Positions 9,180-17,604 are shown, counted from the first letter of the stretch. The stretch is 64,000 nucleotides of DNA from Calothrix sp. HK-06 (GCF_001904745.1 NZ_MRCD01000016.1:1-64000); one strand, 5' to 3'. Notes: a model not told the origin generated them from the sequence alone. Numbers and translations are program-made.

Positions 9180-9566
9180 ATGGAACCGCCACTTGAACGT
9201 GTTAAATTATCGCAAACGGCAAAAGAGCAATTAATTAAGCTCAAGCGGATTACAAAAATAGATCAATGGAATATATTATGCCGTTGGGCACTATGTCGTT
9301 CACTAGCAGAACCAACACCTCCTTCCCCAGTACCTATAAAATTAGATAGTAATGTCGAGATGAATTGGCGTGTATTTGGAGGTGAGATTTCGGATATGCT
9401 GTTAATTGCCCTTAAACAACGTTGTTATAACGATGGTTTGGGTACTACAAAAGAAGTTTTAGCAGAACAGCTAACATTACACCTACACCGTGGCATAGGT
9501 TATTTAGCTGGCGACCATAATATTAAGAAAATTGAAGATTTAATTGAATTAACAGTCAACACCTAA
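9180..9566 (+). CDS. dndE: DNA sulfur modification protein DndE
   Basis: A 128-aa protein with the DndE pattern: N-terminal LSQTAKEQLIKLKRITKI, a WNILCRWALCRSL segment, FGGEISDML in the centre and HRGIGYLAGDHNIKKIEDL near the end. DndE is a small subunit of the DndCDE complex with a ribbon-helix-helix-like fold in known structures and affinity for nicked DNA. It is the third gene of the core set and ends 127 bp before the end of the convergent second DGQHR gene. Confidence 0.9.
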   Translation: MEPPLERVKLSQTAKEQLIKLKRITKIDQWNILCRWALCRSLAEPTPPSPVPIKLDSNVEMNWRVFGGEISDMLLIALKQRCYNDGLGTTKEVLAEQLTLHLHRGIGYLAGDHNIKKIEDLIELTVNT

Positions 9567-9693
9567 TATCAACGTTATTTGACGCTCCGAATTTATTTTT
9601 GAAAGCGAGGTTTATGATATTTGAGCTTCTAGTTATTCCCAAAGTTGGCGAGGTCTTCTTACCAATTGAATTGAATGCTAAAAATAGAGATTT

Positions 9694-11037
9694 TCAATTT
9701 TCCACAATCTGCTCATCCTCATCTTCTAGATGCTCATGAATAGGTCTACCTGACCAATCTATTGGTTCGAGTAAACTTGCTCTAAAATCTTCCACAGTAT
9801 CACGATACTTTTGCTTTAAATCCCTAATTCTAGTATTAATCTTTAGCCCCAAAGCATGACTTATGATTGATACAATTAAACCTCGTGCTTCCTTGCCAGC
9901 ATCCGCACGTTGTTTCGTTGGGTTCCAAATAACATTTACCCAAGGTGCCTTATCTATATCGACAGGTACATAAGTCATAATAGCATCAATTGCATCTTCA
10001 ATCGATTTACCTTGAACTCTAACCAGCTTCAATACATCAGCTAAAATGAACTGACCAATAGGACGAGCATAAACGTTACCCCCAGCAGTTGGTTTTCCAC
10101 TATCATCAAACAGAAGCACACCATCAGCATCGGTACGCTTACGAATATCTCCAGCCTTTTTCCTACCCTTAAGAACATCATCAAAACCAGGACATTTACG
10201 TAACCAATACATCCAAATATTTTCTAAATACTCATAAAAGTTATCTAATTCTTCATCAGAAGGTCGAAACTGTTTAAATTTTGCATCAATATCCAATCCA
10301 CCATTATAAGCTCCAAGCAATATTTCATTAATGTCATAGAATGTTGTCAATGTTCCAATATAAGGGTCATGTACTTTCTTTGGCGATATTTGCTTGGAAC
10401 CTAAATTACCCAAAATTAATATTTTTAACGTGTCGTTTTCTTTAATCAAACGACGTGAAACAATTGCCACTGCATCATCTTCGTCAATGGCAATATTCAT
10501 TCCAGAGCTTGTAGGTTTTGCTCGACGATTTAAAGTCGAAAATAATCTTCGAGTTCTCTCAAGTCCTTCTTTTGTATTCTCGTGCTTTAAAATAATAACA
10601 GTAATTTCTTCTTTACCTAAATCAGGATTTTGTCTTAACGCTTCTTGAATTGACTTTAGTCGGTGTTGACCATCTAAAGCATAATATATTTGACTCCCAT
10701 CAAACCGTAGTAAACCAAATCCATAACTAGAGCGGTCTGCTTTATCATCGATTAAATGATGCTCATCAACTTTTACGTGAGAAAACTCTGGTTCTCCTCC
10801 ATAAACAGCTACTACTAAGGCGCCATAAAATCTTTGTGGTGCATTTAAAAGATAAGGTACCATTTCCTTTTGCACACGGTCTTGAATTTCTCTTTGAATT
10901 AATTCGTCTAAATGTTGATTTGTGTGGATTTCTTCTGCTAGTCTACATTCACGCGCTACTTTACCCAACTTCATAACGGTGACAAAATAATCCCAGTCAC
11001 CCATTTTCGCTTTTAATGCTGGTACATAATCTGCCAT
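9694..11037 (-). CDS. DGQHR-domain protein, DndB-type (copy 2)
   Basis: A 447-aa protein with YALDGQHRLKSIQ near residues 118-130, preceded by FGLLRFDGSQ and followed by TRRLFSTLNRRAKPTSSGMNIAID, the standard core of DGQHR proteins; the tail is acidic (EDEDEQ). A good Shine-Dalgarno (AGGGAAG) lies just upstream of its ATG on the minus strand. It is convergent with dndE. It may be the actual DndB repressor or a PT-associated DGQHR protein of other function. The region just downstream contains relics of other genes, so it may have entered the island separately. Confidence 0.85.
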   Translation of the reverse strand: MADYVPALKAKMGDWDYFVTVMKLGKVARECRLAEEIHTNQHLDELIQREIQDRVQKEMVPYLLNAPQRFYGALVVAVYGGEPEFSHVKVDEHHLIDDKADRSSYGFGLLRFDGSQIYYALDGQHRLKSIQEALRQNPDLGKEEITVIILKHENTKEGLERTRRLFSTLNRRAKPTSSGMNIAIDEDDAVAIVSRRLIKENDTLKILILGNLGSKQISPKKVHDPYIGTLTTFYDINEILLGAYNGGLDIDAKFKQFRPSDEELDNFYEYLENIWMYWLRKCPGFDDVLKGRKKAGDIRKRTDADGVLLFDDSGKPTAGGNVYARPIGQFILADVLKLVRVQGKSIEDAIDAIMTYVPVDIDKAPWVNVIWNPTKQRADAGKEARGLIVSIISHALGLKINTRIRDLKQKYRDTVEDFRASLLEPIDWSGRPIHEHLEDEDEQIVEN

Positions 11038-11445
11038 GATAGTGCTTCCCTAATTAAATGATTTTGCTATTTATATTTCGTGTGCGGCACCTATGACAAA
11101 ATCGAGCAAGGTTCTCATTCTCATAAGAACCCGCCATCTATTCGTCAATGCGACACCAGCTTGGTGTAGTTACAAATTAATTAACTGATTTGAGTATGGA
11201 AATAATCTGGGCGATATTAAAAAAGGTTAACTCCAACTTTTATAACAAATGCTGAAGTAATTCGTATGTAAATTAGCTTGGCTTTACAGTAATTTTACAT
11301 ACTTAAGCACTTTTATGTGTTTAAAACAAATGATATTACACAAATAATCTTGTGGGATGGGCAGAAAAGCCCGTTCCATATTATAGGTGTAAAGGCGGGC
11401 AAGGATGCCCGCTCCACAAGATGAAGAATTATTTTATTTGTTATA
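11038..11445. repeat. Intergenic stretch with hairpin and GGGCAAGGATGCCCG-type repeat
   Basis: No intact gene. A small hairpin ACACCA-GCT-TGGTGT lies at 11153-11167. From 11349 to 11420 there are two linked palindromic repeats of the type CTTGTGGGATGGGC and GGCGGGCAAGGATGCCCG, which also occur in similar form at 29048-29073 and 56021-56088. Confidence 0.6.
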
Positions 11446-11634
11446 AGTAACTCAAATTTAACCTTGTTATAAATATCAGCAAGCACTATTTGAAAAGGTA
11501 TTGAGTTCAAAGATAAGGTTCCATTTAAATCATCACATTCTGTAAATACCCAAGTTTTGCTGTTAGTTTTATAATATTGTTCAACATGTACGCTATATTG
11601 GTCTATTAAAATATATTCTTTAAAAGTGCAGTTG
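11446..11634 (-). pseudogene. C-terminal fragment of a Uma2-family nuclease
   Basis: The minus strand reads KEYILIDQYSVHVEQYY, then TWVFTECDD, then SIPFQIVLADIYNKVKFEL. This is the characteristic end of Uma2 (DUF820) family putative nucleases, which are abundant and decay often in cyanobacteria. The upstream catalytic part is missing and a stop lies shortly before the fragment, so it is a relic. It sits between the second DGQHR gene and the methyltransferase. Confidence 0.65.
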
Positions 11635-11655
11635 TAACAATTTCAACTTACAGTA

Positions 11656-11692
11656 CGAACCGCAAAGGACACAAAGGACACAAAGAAAGAGG
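11656..11692. repeat. CGCAAAGGACACAAAGGACACAAAG repeat unit
   Basis: A tandem AAAGGACAC motif of a kind scattered in cyanobacterial intergenic DNA. Only one copy was noticed in this window. Confidence 0.5.
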
Positions 11693-11741
11693 AATTGTCT
11701 TTATGTTAAATATAATACTTGAAGCGAGTTAAGGCGCCTGA

Positions 11742-11798
11742 AATATCAAGAAAGTTGAAGATTTGCTCGAAGTTACTGCAAAAAATATATATAGATAG
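11742..11798 (+). pseudogene. Relic of a dndE 3' end
   Basis: The frame from 11742 reads NIKKVEDLLEVTAKNIYR and stops at 11796. The intact dndE ends NIKKIEDLIELTVNT, so ten of the first twelve residues agree while the DNA has diverged at many third positions. It lies 28 bases before the PT-associated methyltransferase. It is best read as the tail of an older dndE that once preceded the methyltransferase directly. The match is short, so chance cannot be fully excluded. Confidence 0.55.
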
Positions 11799-11826
11799 TA
11801 TATAGTCACCCTTTGCGCTTCTTTTT

Positions 11827-13293
11827 ATGACTGGGAGCTACATTGAAATTGAACGTCATCGTGCTGCGATACAGCGTGTTGATATATCGCGTCCTGTTAA
11901 ACTTGCCCTTGAGTGGAATATTCTTACTACCAGTAAAAGCTTTTTTGACTACGGTTGTGGTTATGGTGGTGATGTTCAGCGCACTACAAAATTAGGGTAT
12001 CAAAGTACTGGTTGGGATCCTTATTACTTTCCTAATGAGACGTTAGTTGCTGCGGATGTCGTCAATATTGGTTATGTTCTTAATGTTATTGAAGATACTA
12101 CTGAACGTGCGGAAGCTCTTTCTAAAGCTTGGAACCTTACGCAAAAAGTACTCGTTGTCTCAGCACAAGTATTAGTTAATGCTCCAAGTCATCATCAAAT
12201 ATCTTACGGTGATGGAATAGTTACTCGTTTAAATACATTTCAGAAATATTACGAGCAAGAAGAACTTAAAAAGTATATAGATGAGACTTTAAACGTTGAT
12301 GCTGTACCTGTGGCTTTAGGTGTTTATTTTGTCTTTCGTGATGAAGAAGAAAAACAACATTTTAAAGCTATTAGATATTTCTCTCGCACTTCTACGCCGC
12401 GCGTTCGCATTCCGACTAAGCGTTTTGAAGACTACCAAGAAATACTGCAACCGCTAATGGAGTTTTATACACAACGTGGTAGATTACCTATAAAAGGAGA
12501 GTTGGCAAATCAAGAACAATTATTAATCGAGTTTAGTAACTTCAAGCGCGCGTTTGCTGTCATCCTCCAAGCAACCGATGAAGCTGAATGGGATGCTATA
12601 GCTTACCGTCGTTCACTCGATATCCAAGTATATCTGGCATTAATGCAACTCGAAGGTAATCGTTCCCTCTACAAACTACCACTAGAAATGCGCCAAGATA
12701 TCAAAGCCTTTTTTGGTGACTACGAAGACGCTTGTAATGTCGCCGACAGAAAACTATTTAGTTTAGGACAAGCAGGAGTCGTTAAAACCGCGTGTGATAA
12801 AAGTAAAGTCGGCAAACGTACCCGCAGCGCACTTTACGTTCACGCTTCCGCACTCCAAGAACTTGACCCTCTACTACGAATATACGAAGGATGTGCAACC
12901 CGCTTTATAGGGCGTGTCGATGATGCCACTTTGATAAAATTTTACATCGACGAACCGCGAATATCCTATCTATACTATCCAGACTTCGACACAGACCCAC
13001 ATCCAGCTTTAAAAGCAAGTATTAATATTGACCTTAAAACACTTAGAGTAACTCACTATGATTATTCAGACAGAGCAAACCCACCTGTTCTACACCGTAA
13101 GGAAACATTTGTTGTATCAACTTATCCTGATTATGATAAATTCGCTAAGTTAACCCAGCAAGAAGTAGAGTTAGGGCTACTCAAAAATAAAAACGAAATT
13201 GGTACGCGCGATGGTTGGTTAAAGTGTTTAGCTGAACATAATGTGGAAATTGAAGAGCATCAAGTGGTAGCTAGCAACGGATGTAACGGATAA
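11827..13293 (+). CDS. DNA phosphorothioation-associated putative methyltransferase
   Basis: A 488-aa protein whose N-terminus (IEIERHRAAIQR, then SAM-binding motif DYGCGYGGD at about 41-49, then a GWDPYYFP stretch) matches the methyltransferase family found next to dnd genes. The region from about 170 onward (FKAIRYFSR, then a long helical segment) is typical of that family too. The target is unknown; the known ability of PT sites to be co-modified with base methylation makes DNA a reasonable guess. The last residues (SNGCNG) are encoded by the GGATGTAAC tandem repeat, which also gives the stop, so the original end was probably a few codons different. It contains no GGCGCC site, unlike most genes of this size here. 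Confidence 0.8.
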   Translation: MTGSYIEIERHRAAIQRVDISRPVKLALEWNILTTSKSFFDYGCGYGGDVQRTTKLGYQSTGWDPYYFPNETLVAADVVNIGYVLNVIEDTTERAEALSKAWNLTQKVLVVSAQVLVNAPSHHQISYGDGIVTRLNTFQKYYEQEELKKYIDETLNVDAVPVALGVYFVFRDEEEKQHFKAIRYFSRTSTPRVRIPTKRFEDYQEILQPLMEFYTQRGRLPIKGELANQEQLLIEFSNFKRAFAVILQATDEAEWDAIAYRRSLDIQVYLALMQLEGNRSLYKLPLEMRQDIKAFFGDYEDACNVADRKLFSLGQAGVVKTACDKSKVGKRTRSALYVHASALQELDPLLRIYEGCATRFIGRVDDATLIKFYIDEPRISYLYYPDFDTDPHPALKASINIDLKTLRVTHYDYSDRANPPVLHRKETFVVSTYPDYDKFAKLTQQEVELGLLKNKNEIGTRDGWLKCLAEHNVEIEEHQVVASNGCNG

Positions 13294-13363
13294 ACGATTC
13301 GTTACAAACAAAGACTTGTTACTTAAAAGAAACCATCCGTTACATCCGCTCGTCATCCGTTGC
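13274..13363. repeat. GGATGTAAC short tandem repeats (both orientations)
   Basis: GCAACGGATGTAACGGAT at 13274-13290 and the reverse complement units at 13334-13363. The two blocks face each other and could form a stem. The repeat family recurs at 18997, 19184, 43490, 58746, 59121, 61242, 61301 and 62080-62140. Confidence 0.8.
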
Positions 13364-13854
13364 TATCTGACCGTTCGTATGTTAGTGAGATTTCTAATAA
13401 TCTTTAGTGACCATTGCTGCGCTTGATAAAACGCTTCGATATCGCGTTTATACATTATTATTTATCGATTGCTTATTGTTGTGATGCATTGGTAAACAAG
13501 GTTTGAATAGAAGCAATCGTTGGCGCCAGCGCTGTTGCAAGCGGGTAGATATGTCAGATATGTCGTTAATTGTAAAGTTTTGTTGCTGTAAAGTGAAGTC
13601 TGTCATATTTCACCTAAAAATCGCAGTTAACTTTTTTGTCTATAATCCCCAAGCTGGCGCCCCAAACTTCATAGCTTGGAAGAATAAGTTTGTATAATCA
13701 CTCATTCTCTTACATTGCGTATGGTGTTTGCGTGAAATTACTTAATATATATGGCAATATATTGTAGATTCTTTATAAAGAACCGGGTACGGCGCCTATA
13801 AGTATGAAATAAGTTGGTTATCAAAATAAAACTATCCCAATCAAGGATGTTGAA
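13364..13854. other. Intergenic region upstream of the AmpG-like gene
   Basis: About 490 bp without a recognised gene. It contains two GGCGCC sites inside small inverted repeats (13522, 13656; the latter flanked by CCAAGCT/AGCTTGG) and a possible minus-strand small ORF described separately. Promoter elements for the transporter are not obvious. Confidence 0.3.
13448..13606 (-). CDS. Possible 52-aa small protein
   Basis: Minus-strand ATG at 13606 preceded by an AGGTG Shine-Dalgarno at a good distance. The product begins MTDFTLQQQNFTIND and ends in a basic, Asn-rich tail. I recognise no family. The reasonable ribosome-binding site is the only positive sign; it may be an ORF by chance or the start of a lost gene. 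Confidence 0.25.
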   Translation of the reverse strand: MTDFTLQQQNFTINDISDISTRLQQRWRQRLLLFKPCLPMHHNNKQSINNNV

Positions 13855-15381
13855 GTGGTAAATGATATAAAAGCATTAACAAAAGTTGTTGGCAGTCGTA
13901 AGATGACTTCGCTGCTAATTCTCGGCTTTGCGTCGGGGTTGCCGTTATTTTTAACGAGTCGTACTCTACAGTTTTGGATGCAAGACGCAAAAATTGACAT
14001 TGGGGTAATTACGCTGTTTGGCTTAGTCAGTTTGCCCTATTCATTAAAATTTTTATGGTCCCCTTTACTGGATAGATTTAATATCCCATTTCTAGACTCG
14101 CGACGTGGATGGCTGTTAATAACTCAGATCGGGTTAGTTATTGCAATTGTGGCGCTGGCATTTCAGCAACCTGCCCAAAATATGCAAATTTTACAGCTTT
14201 TGGGAATAAATTGCTTAATTATCGCGTTTTTGAGCGCTACACAGGATATTGCTGGTGATAGCTACCGTACAGATATTTTAAATAAACTTGAGTTAGAAAC
14301 TGGCGCATCGCTTTGGGTTTTAGGATACCGTTTGGCATTATTTATCACACTTTCCTTTGCACCAGTGCTTGCCGATTTTATGCCTTGGAATGGAGTATAT
14401 TTATTGATAGCGGCAATTATGGGTGTGGGGATAATAGCAACGTTAATTGCTCCACCAATACTACGACGTAACCAGCAAAATCATTCTTCGCTATCACTTA
14501 AAGATGTAGGTATTGTTGTTGCCATCATTGGTGTCATAGTGGGGTTACTATCTTGGGTAATGGGAGACCCTTGTTTGGATGCAGCAAGAAAATGTACTCC
14601 TTATGAAGCACGTCTATTTCAGTTTTATTGGATACTTGCAGCGTTGTTAATTGGTTGGATTGCCCTATCAGTTTTGGCACCCAAACCTACAGTATCTCAA
14701 CATGCAGAAGAACAGCCGCCACAATCGCTCCAAGATGCTCTAGTTCTACCGTTGCAAGAATTTTGTCATCGCTATGGATTAACTCAAGCAAGTTTAATAC
14801 TAGTATTTATACTACTGTATAAACTAGGTGACTCTGTAGTGGGAATTACAGCTAATTTATTTTTACGCGAAATAAATTTTACTAAAACTGAAATTGGCGC
14901 CATTCAAGGGGGAATGGGGTTCATTGCTACTACTGTTGGTGTTCTTGTTGGTGGTGTTATCCTTTCTAAAATTGGTATCAATAGAGCGCTCTGGATATTT
15001 GGAATACTGCAATTACTCAGCAACCTTGGTTATTATGCTTTATCACTAGTTGGCAAAAAGGACTTTACGCTTTTAATTTTGGCGATTAACATTGAAAATT
15101 TCTGTGCTGGACTCGTTACTGTGGTGACTGTGGCGTATTTGATGAGCTTGTGTAATCACAACTTTACAACTACACAGTTCGCCTTGTTCTCTAGCTTGAT
15201 GGCAATTAGCCGTGACATTCTTTCCGCACCCGCAGGACAATTAGCTAAGGCAACAGGTTGGTCTTCATTTTTTCTGCTTTCACTAGTTGCAGCATTGCCA
15301 GGATTGCTTCTACTACCTGTTATTGCCCCTTGGGAACGCAAACCAGTTTCAACAATGCCCAGACCCGGACTAGATGAATAA
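13855..15381 (+). CDS. AmpG-like MFS transporter
   Basis: A 508-aa polytopic membrane protein of the AmpG/PUCC branch of the major facilitator superfamily. Near the N-terminus LILGFASGLPLFL, then SLPYSLKFLWSPLLDR, then SATQDIAGDSYRTDIL (about 122-140) are hallmark AmpG segments. About 12-14 hydrophobic helices are visible. AmpG imports muropeptides for peptidoglycan recycling, so this is probably an inner-membrane permease for anhydro-muropeptides or a related solute; the substrate in cyanobacteria is not shown by sequence. GTG start; followed 19 bp later by a small membrane protein that may be co-transcribed. Confidence 0.85.
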   Translation: MVNDIKALTKVVGSRKMTSLLILGFASGLPLFLTSRTLQFWMQDAKIDIGVITLFGLVSLPYSLKFLWSPLLDRFNIPFLDSRRGWLLITQIGLVIAIVALAFQQPAQNMQILQLLGINCLIIAFLSATQDIAGDSYRTDILNKLELETGASLWVLGYRLALFITLSFAPVLADFMPWNGVYLLIAAIMGVGIIATLIAPPILRRNQQNHSSLSLKDVGIVVAIIGVIVGLLSWVMGDPCLDAARKCTPYEARLFQFYWILAALLIGWIALSVLAPKPTVSQHAEEQPPQSLQDALVLPLQEFCHRYGLTQASLILVFILLYKLGDSVVGITANLFLREINFTKTEIGAIQGGMGFIATTVGVLVGGVILSKIGINRALWIFGILQLLSNLGYYALSLVGKKDFTLLILAINIENFCAGLVTVVTVAYLMSLCNHNFTTTQFALFSSLMAISRDILSAPAGQLAKATGWSSFFLLSLVAALPGLLLLPVIAPWERKPVSTMPRPGLDE

Positions 15382-15400
15382 ATATAAGGAAGTTTAATCT

Positions 15401-15814
15401 ATGGGGCAAAGAGTTGTCGTTGTTATTTCTACGACCATCCTTTTCTTAACAGGTCTTTTACTCGGTTACGTCCTCTCACAACTTGTTCTTGGGCGCTTGG
15501 CACTTAATATTGTCACCTTCCTAGGAACATTTAGCTTGATTGTTATCTTCGCCACCCTTTACTACGTATTATTTTGGGAGTTCCGCAGACAGCAAGCACA
15601 ACCAGTAGGGCGCCAACCGTTAAATCAACAATACAGCGCAGATGAATTTGCACCCCCCATCGCCCAACTAAAAAACCAACTTGTTAATTTATTAGGAGGA
15701 GATAGCGAAGGCGCCGAGCGTCTTGTAGTCCAAGCGCGCAAAACCTATCCCAAAATGCCAGAACATTGGTACTGGGAACGAGTTATCGCCGATGTAGAAC
15801 GCGATAGACGATAA
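15401..15814 (+). CDS. Two-TM conserved hypothetical protein
   Basis: A 137-aa protein with two N-terminal membrane helices (about 5-28 and 35-58) and a soluble C-terminal part containing LKNQLVNLLGGDSEGAERLV and ending in MPEHWYWERVIADVERDRR. It resembles a small conserved cyanobacterial family without known function. It follows the AmpG-like gene by 19 bp on the same strand, so a shared transcript is likely. Confidence 0.8.
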   Translation: MGQRVVVVISTTILFLTGLLLGYVLSQLVLGRLALNIVTFLGTFSLIVIFATLYYVLFWEFRRQQAQPVGRQPLNQQYSADEFAPPIAQLKNQLVNLLGGDSEGAERLVVQARKTYPKMPEHWYWERVIADVERDRR

Positions 15815-15828
15815 TACCATTTATTGTA

Positions 15829-15849
15829 GGATAGGCATCCTGCCTGTCC
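15829..15849 (+). terminator. Hairpin GGATAGGCA-TCC-TGCCTGTCC
   Basis: A 9-bp stem (one G-T pair) 14 bases after the stop of the preceding gene. It is of the GGCATCCTGCC dispersed-repeat type and probably works as a terminator, although no long T-run follows. Confidence 0.5.
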
Positions 15850-15909
15850 TTTAACGCTAAAATATATTAATCAGGGGTAGTCACCACCCTTATTTATACG
15901 AGTAAAATT

Positions 15910-16122
15910 ATGAATATTATTCGCCAATACATAGCTCCTCTAATTGCAGTTATTATTTTCTTTATTGCTTTGGCAGCAACCAGCGCGCGTATCTTCTTGC
16001 CGTCTGACATGTCGGCACCTGCTCCTATAGATGGTGTTGGATTTAATGGTAATGAGTTACATAATCAAAACAGTACTTTTGTTTCGATGAAGGCGCCTTC
16101 TGTTAAGAATGCCAATGGTTGA
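15910..16122 (+). CDS. Small single-TM protein
   Basis: A 70-aa protein with one hydrophobic N-terminal helix (about 8-28, APLIAVIIFFIALAATSA) and a short polar tail. It may be secreted or membrane-anchored. No family is recognised. ATG start with no obvious Shine-Dalgarno. Confidence 0.55.
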   Translation: MNIIRQYIAPLIAVIIFFIALAATSARIFLPSDMSAPAPIDGVGFNGNELHNQNSTFVSMKAPSVKNANG

Positions 16123-16145
16123 AATGTAATATTGACTGTTGTGAT

Positions 16146-16173
16146 GTTGGGTTTTGCTGGCGCTACACCCAAC
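16146..16173. repeat. GTTGGG...CCCAAC hairpin repeat
   Basis: GTTGGGT and ACCCAAC arms around a TTTGCTGGCGCT core: the TAGGTTGGGTGTAGCG family of intergenic repeats, also at 19124-19175, 46468-46500 and 58776-58808. It lies just after the small protein gene and may act as a terminator. Confidence 0.55.
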
Positions 16174-16279
16174 CTACAATTCTAAAAAGTTGGTATATAT
16201 GAAGTAAAATTTACCAAAGGTTATTTTTTTCAGTGAGTTTTTGTGTCAGATTGTACTTACTGAGTTCCCGTAAACAGCT

Positions 16280-16771
16280 TTGAATTCCTTTTTAATACCA
16301 TCATATAAAATTCGCAAAGGCTCAACTCTAGATAGAGCATTACTGGTAAAGTTCATGCAACGGACTTACCAAGACATTTTTCCGAACCAAGATTTTTCGC
16401 ATTTGTCGAAGACTGTTGAGCAATATCTATCTAGCGAAACCCCTCTGTGGTGGGTAAACTTTACAGACACCGAAACTCTAAACCAAGAAACTTCTCCTGT
16501 AGCTTGTCTTTGGATGGGAAACGCTATCGACCAAATTACAGGTCAGCGTCATGCTCATCTATTTTTACTGTACGTTGTTCCTGAACATCGGCGCCGAGGT
16601 GTAGGTAGAGCATTAATGGAATATGCACAAATTTGGGCAAGAGCGCGAGGAGACAAGCAAATTGGTTTACAAGTTTTTTCCTCAAACATACCTGCGCTTA
16701 ACTTATATAACCAACTAGGTTTTCAAACACAATCTTTGTGGATGATAAAACCATTGGAAAATGGAGAGTGA
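16280..16771 (+). CDS. GNAT-family N-acetyltransferase
   Basis: A 163-aa GNAT protein. The acetyl-CoA-binding motif A is visible as LYVVPEHRRRGVGRALME (about 103-120), and motif B as SSNIPALNLYNQLGF near 138-152. Substrate unknown. The open frame begins with TTG at 16280; no better ATG lies in frame near the N-terminus, so the start is uncertain. Confidence 0.85.
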   Translation: MNSFLIPSYKIRKGSTLDRALLVKFMQRTYQDIFPNQDFSHLSKTVEQYLSSETPLWWVNFTDTETLNQETSPVACLWMGNAIDQITGQRHAHLFLLYVVPEHRRRGVGRALMEYAQIWARARGDKQIGLQVFSSNIPALNLYNQLGFQTQSLWMIKPLENGE

Positions 16772-16841
16772 AAAGCCGCCTTCCCCAAATTAAAATCAAA
16801 AAGGTGTGGAAGATGACCGCTTGTAATGGTACTTTTTATTT

Positions 16842-17600
16842 ATGTATGATGAAGATGACCTCAGCCTACTCGACCCAGAAGCCGAGCTAGAAAGTCCTCT
16901 CGACAGTATTGAACCGCTGACTGAAGAATCAGAGGCACAATTACCTGACCCGGATGAGATGCTCGCGCTTCTTGATAGTCCAGTGCCACAGCAAAGAATG
17001 CTAGCGGCACGTGCTTTTAGTGACATAGAAGATGCGCGCGCAACTTCTCCCTTAATACGTTTATTAACTGACACTTGTCCTTTAGTAAGGGTAAGTGCAG
17101 CTTATGGAATTGGACGTAATCCCAGTTCCGAAGCAGTAGAACCACTGATACATCAGTTAAATCGCGACTGGAACGGCTACGTGCGTAAAGGCGTAGTTTG
17201 GGCATTAGGAAACTGTCGTGACCGTAGAAGTTTAGCCCCCTTAGCTAATGCACTCAAAACAGATATTTCGGCTGTACGACTGTGGGCAGCTAGCGCACTT
17301 GCTCAAATGGCAAACATAGGTTATGACGCTGTTGTAGGCGCCATGCCTCCTTTGGTTGCAGCTTTGGTTCAAGACTCAGTTGGTGCAGTTCGGAGTAATT
17401 GCGCTTGGTCTATTGGGCAATTATGTCGTGAGCTACCTTCTAACGTAGTTTACGCCACTGCAATTGATGCCTTAATCCAAACCTTTGCCGAAGACACCGA
17501 CCTGGGAGTACGCGAAGATGCAAAAGCCGCTATTTTAGGTGTCGGAGATATGCGCGGGCTTCAAATGATAGAAACGCTGGAACAAGAAGGATGGTTTTAA
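16842..17600 (+). CDS. HEAT-repeat protein
   Basis: A 252-aa protein: an acidic N-terminus (about 1-45) followed by five to six HEAT-like repeats, with units such as VRVSAAYGIGRN, VRKGVVWALGNC, VRLWAASALAQM and VRSNCAWSIGQL. Repeats of this type occur in phycobilisome lyase-like and NblB-related proteins of cyanobacteria, but a protein-binding scaffold is all that sequence supports. Convergent with the next gene, with a strong hairpin between. Confidence 0.8.
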   Translation: MYDEDDLSLLDPEAELESPLDSIEPLTEESEAQLPDPDEMLALLDSPVPQQRMLAARAFSDIEDARATSPLIRLLTDTCPLVRVSAAYGIGRNPSSEAVEPLIHQLNRDWNGYVRKGVVWALGNCRDRRSLAPLANALKTDISAVRLWAASALAQMANIGYDAVVGAMPPLVAALVQDSVGAVRSNCAWSIGQLCRELPSNVVYATAIDALIQTFAEDTDLGVREDAKAAILGVGDMRGLQMIETLEQEGWF

Positions 17601-17604
17601 ATCT

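Noticed and set aside
9614-9733. Short plus-strand ORF after dndE (MIFELLVIPKVGEVF)
   Set aside because: It runs into the antisense of the DGQHR gene and matches no family I know; could be another relic but too short to call.
11313-11510. 65-aa ORF on the minus strand
   Set aside because: Only its first 20 residues are meaningful, as part of the Uma2 relic; the rest is repeat DNA.
13503-13697. 64-aa plus-strand ORF
   Set aside because: Product is unlike a protein domain, overlaps inverted repeats and has no ribosome-binding site.
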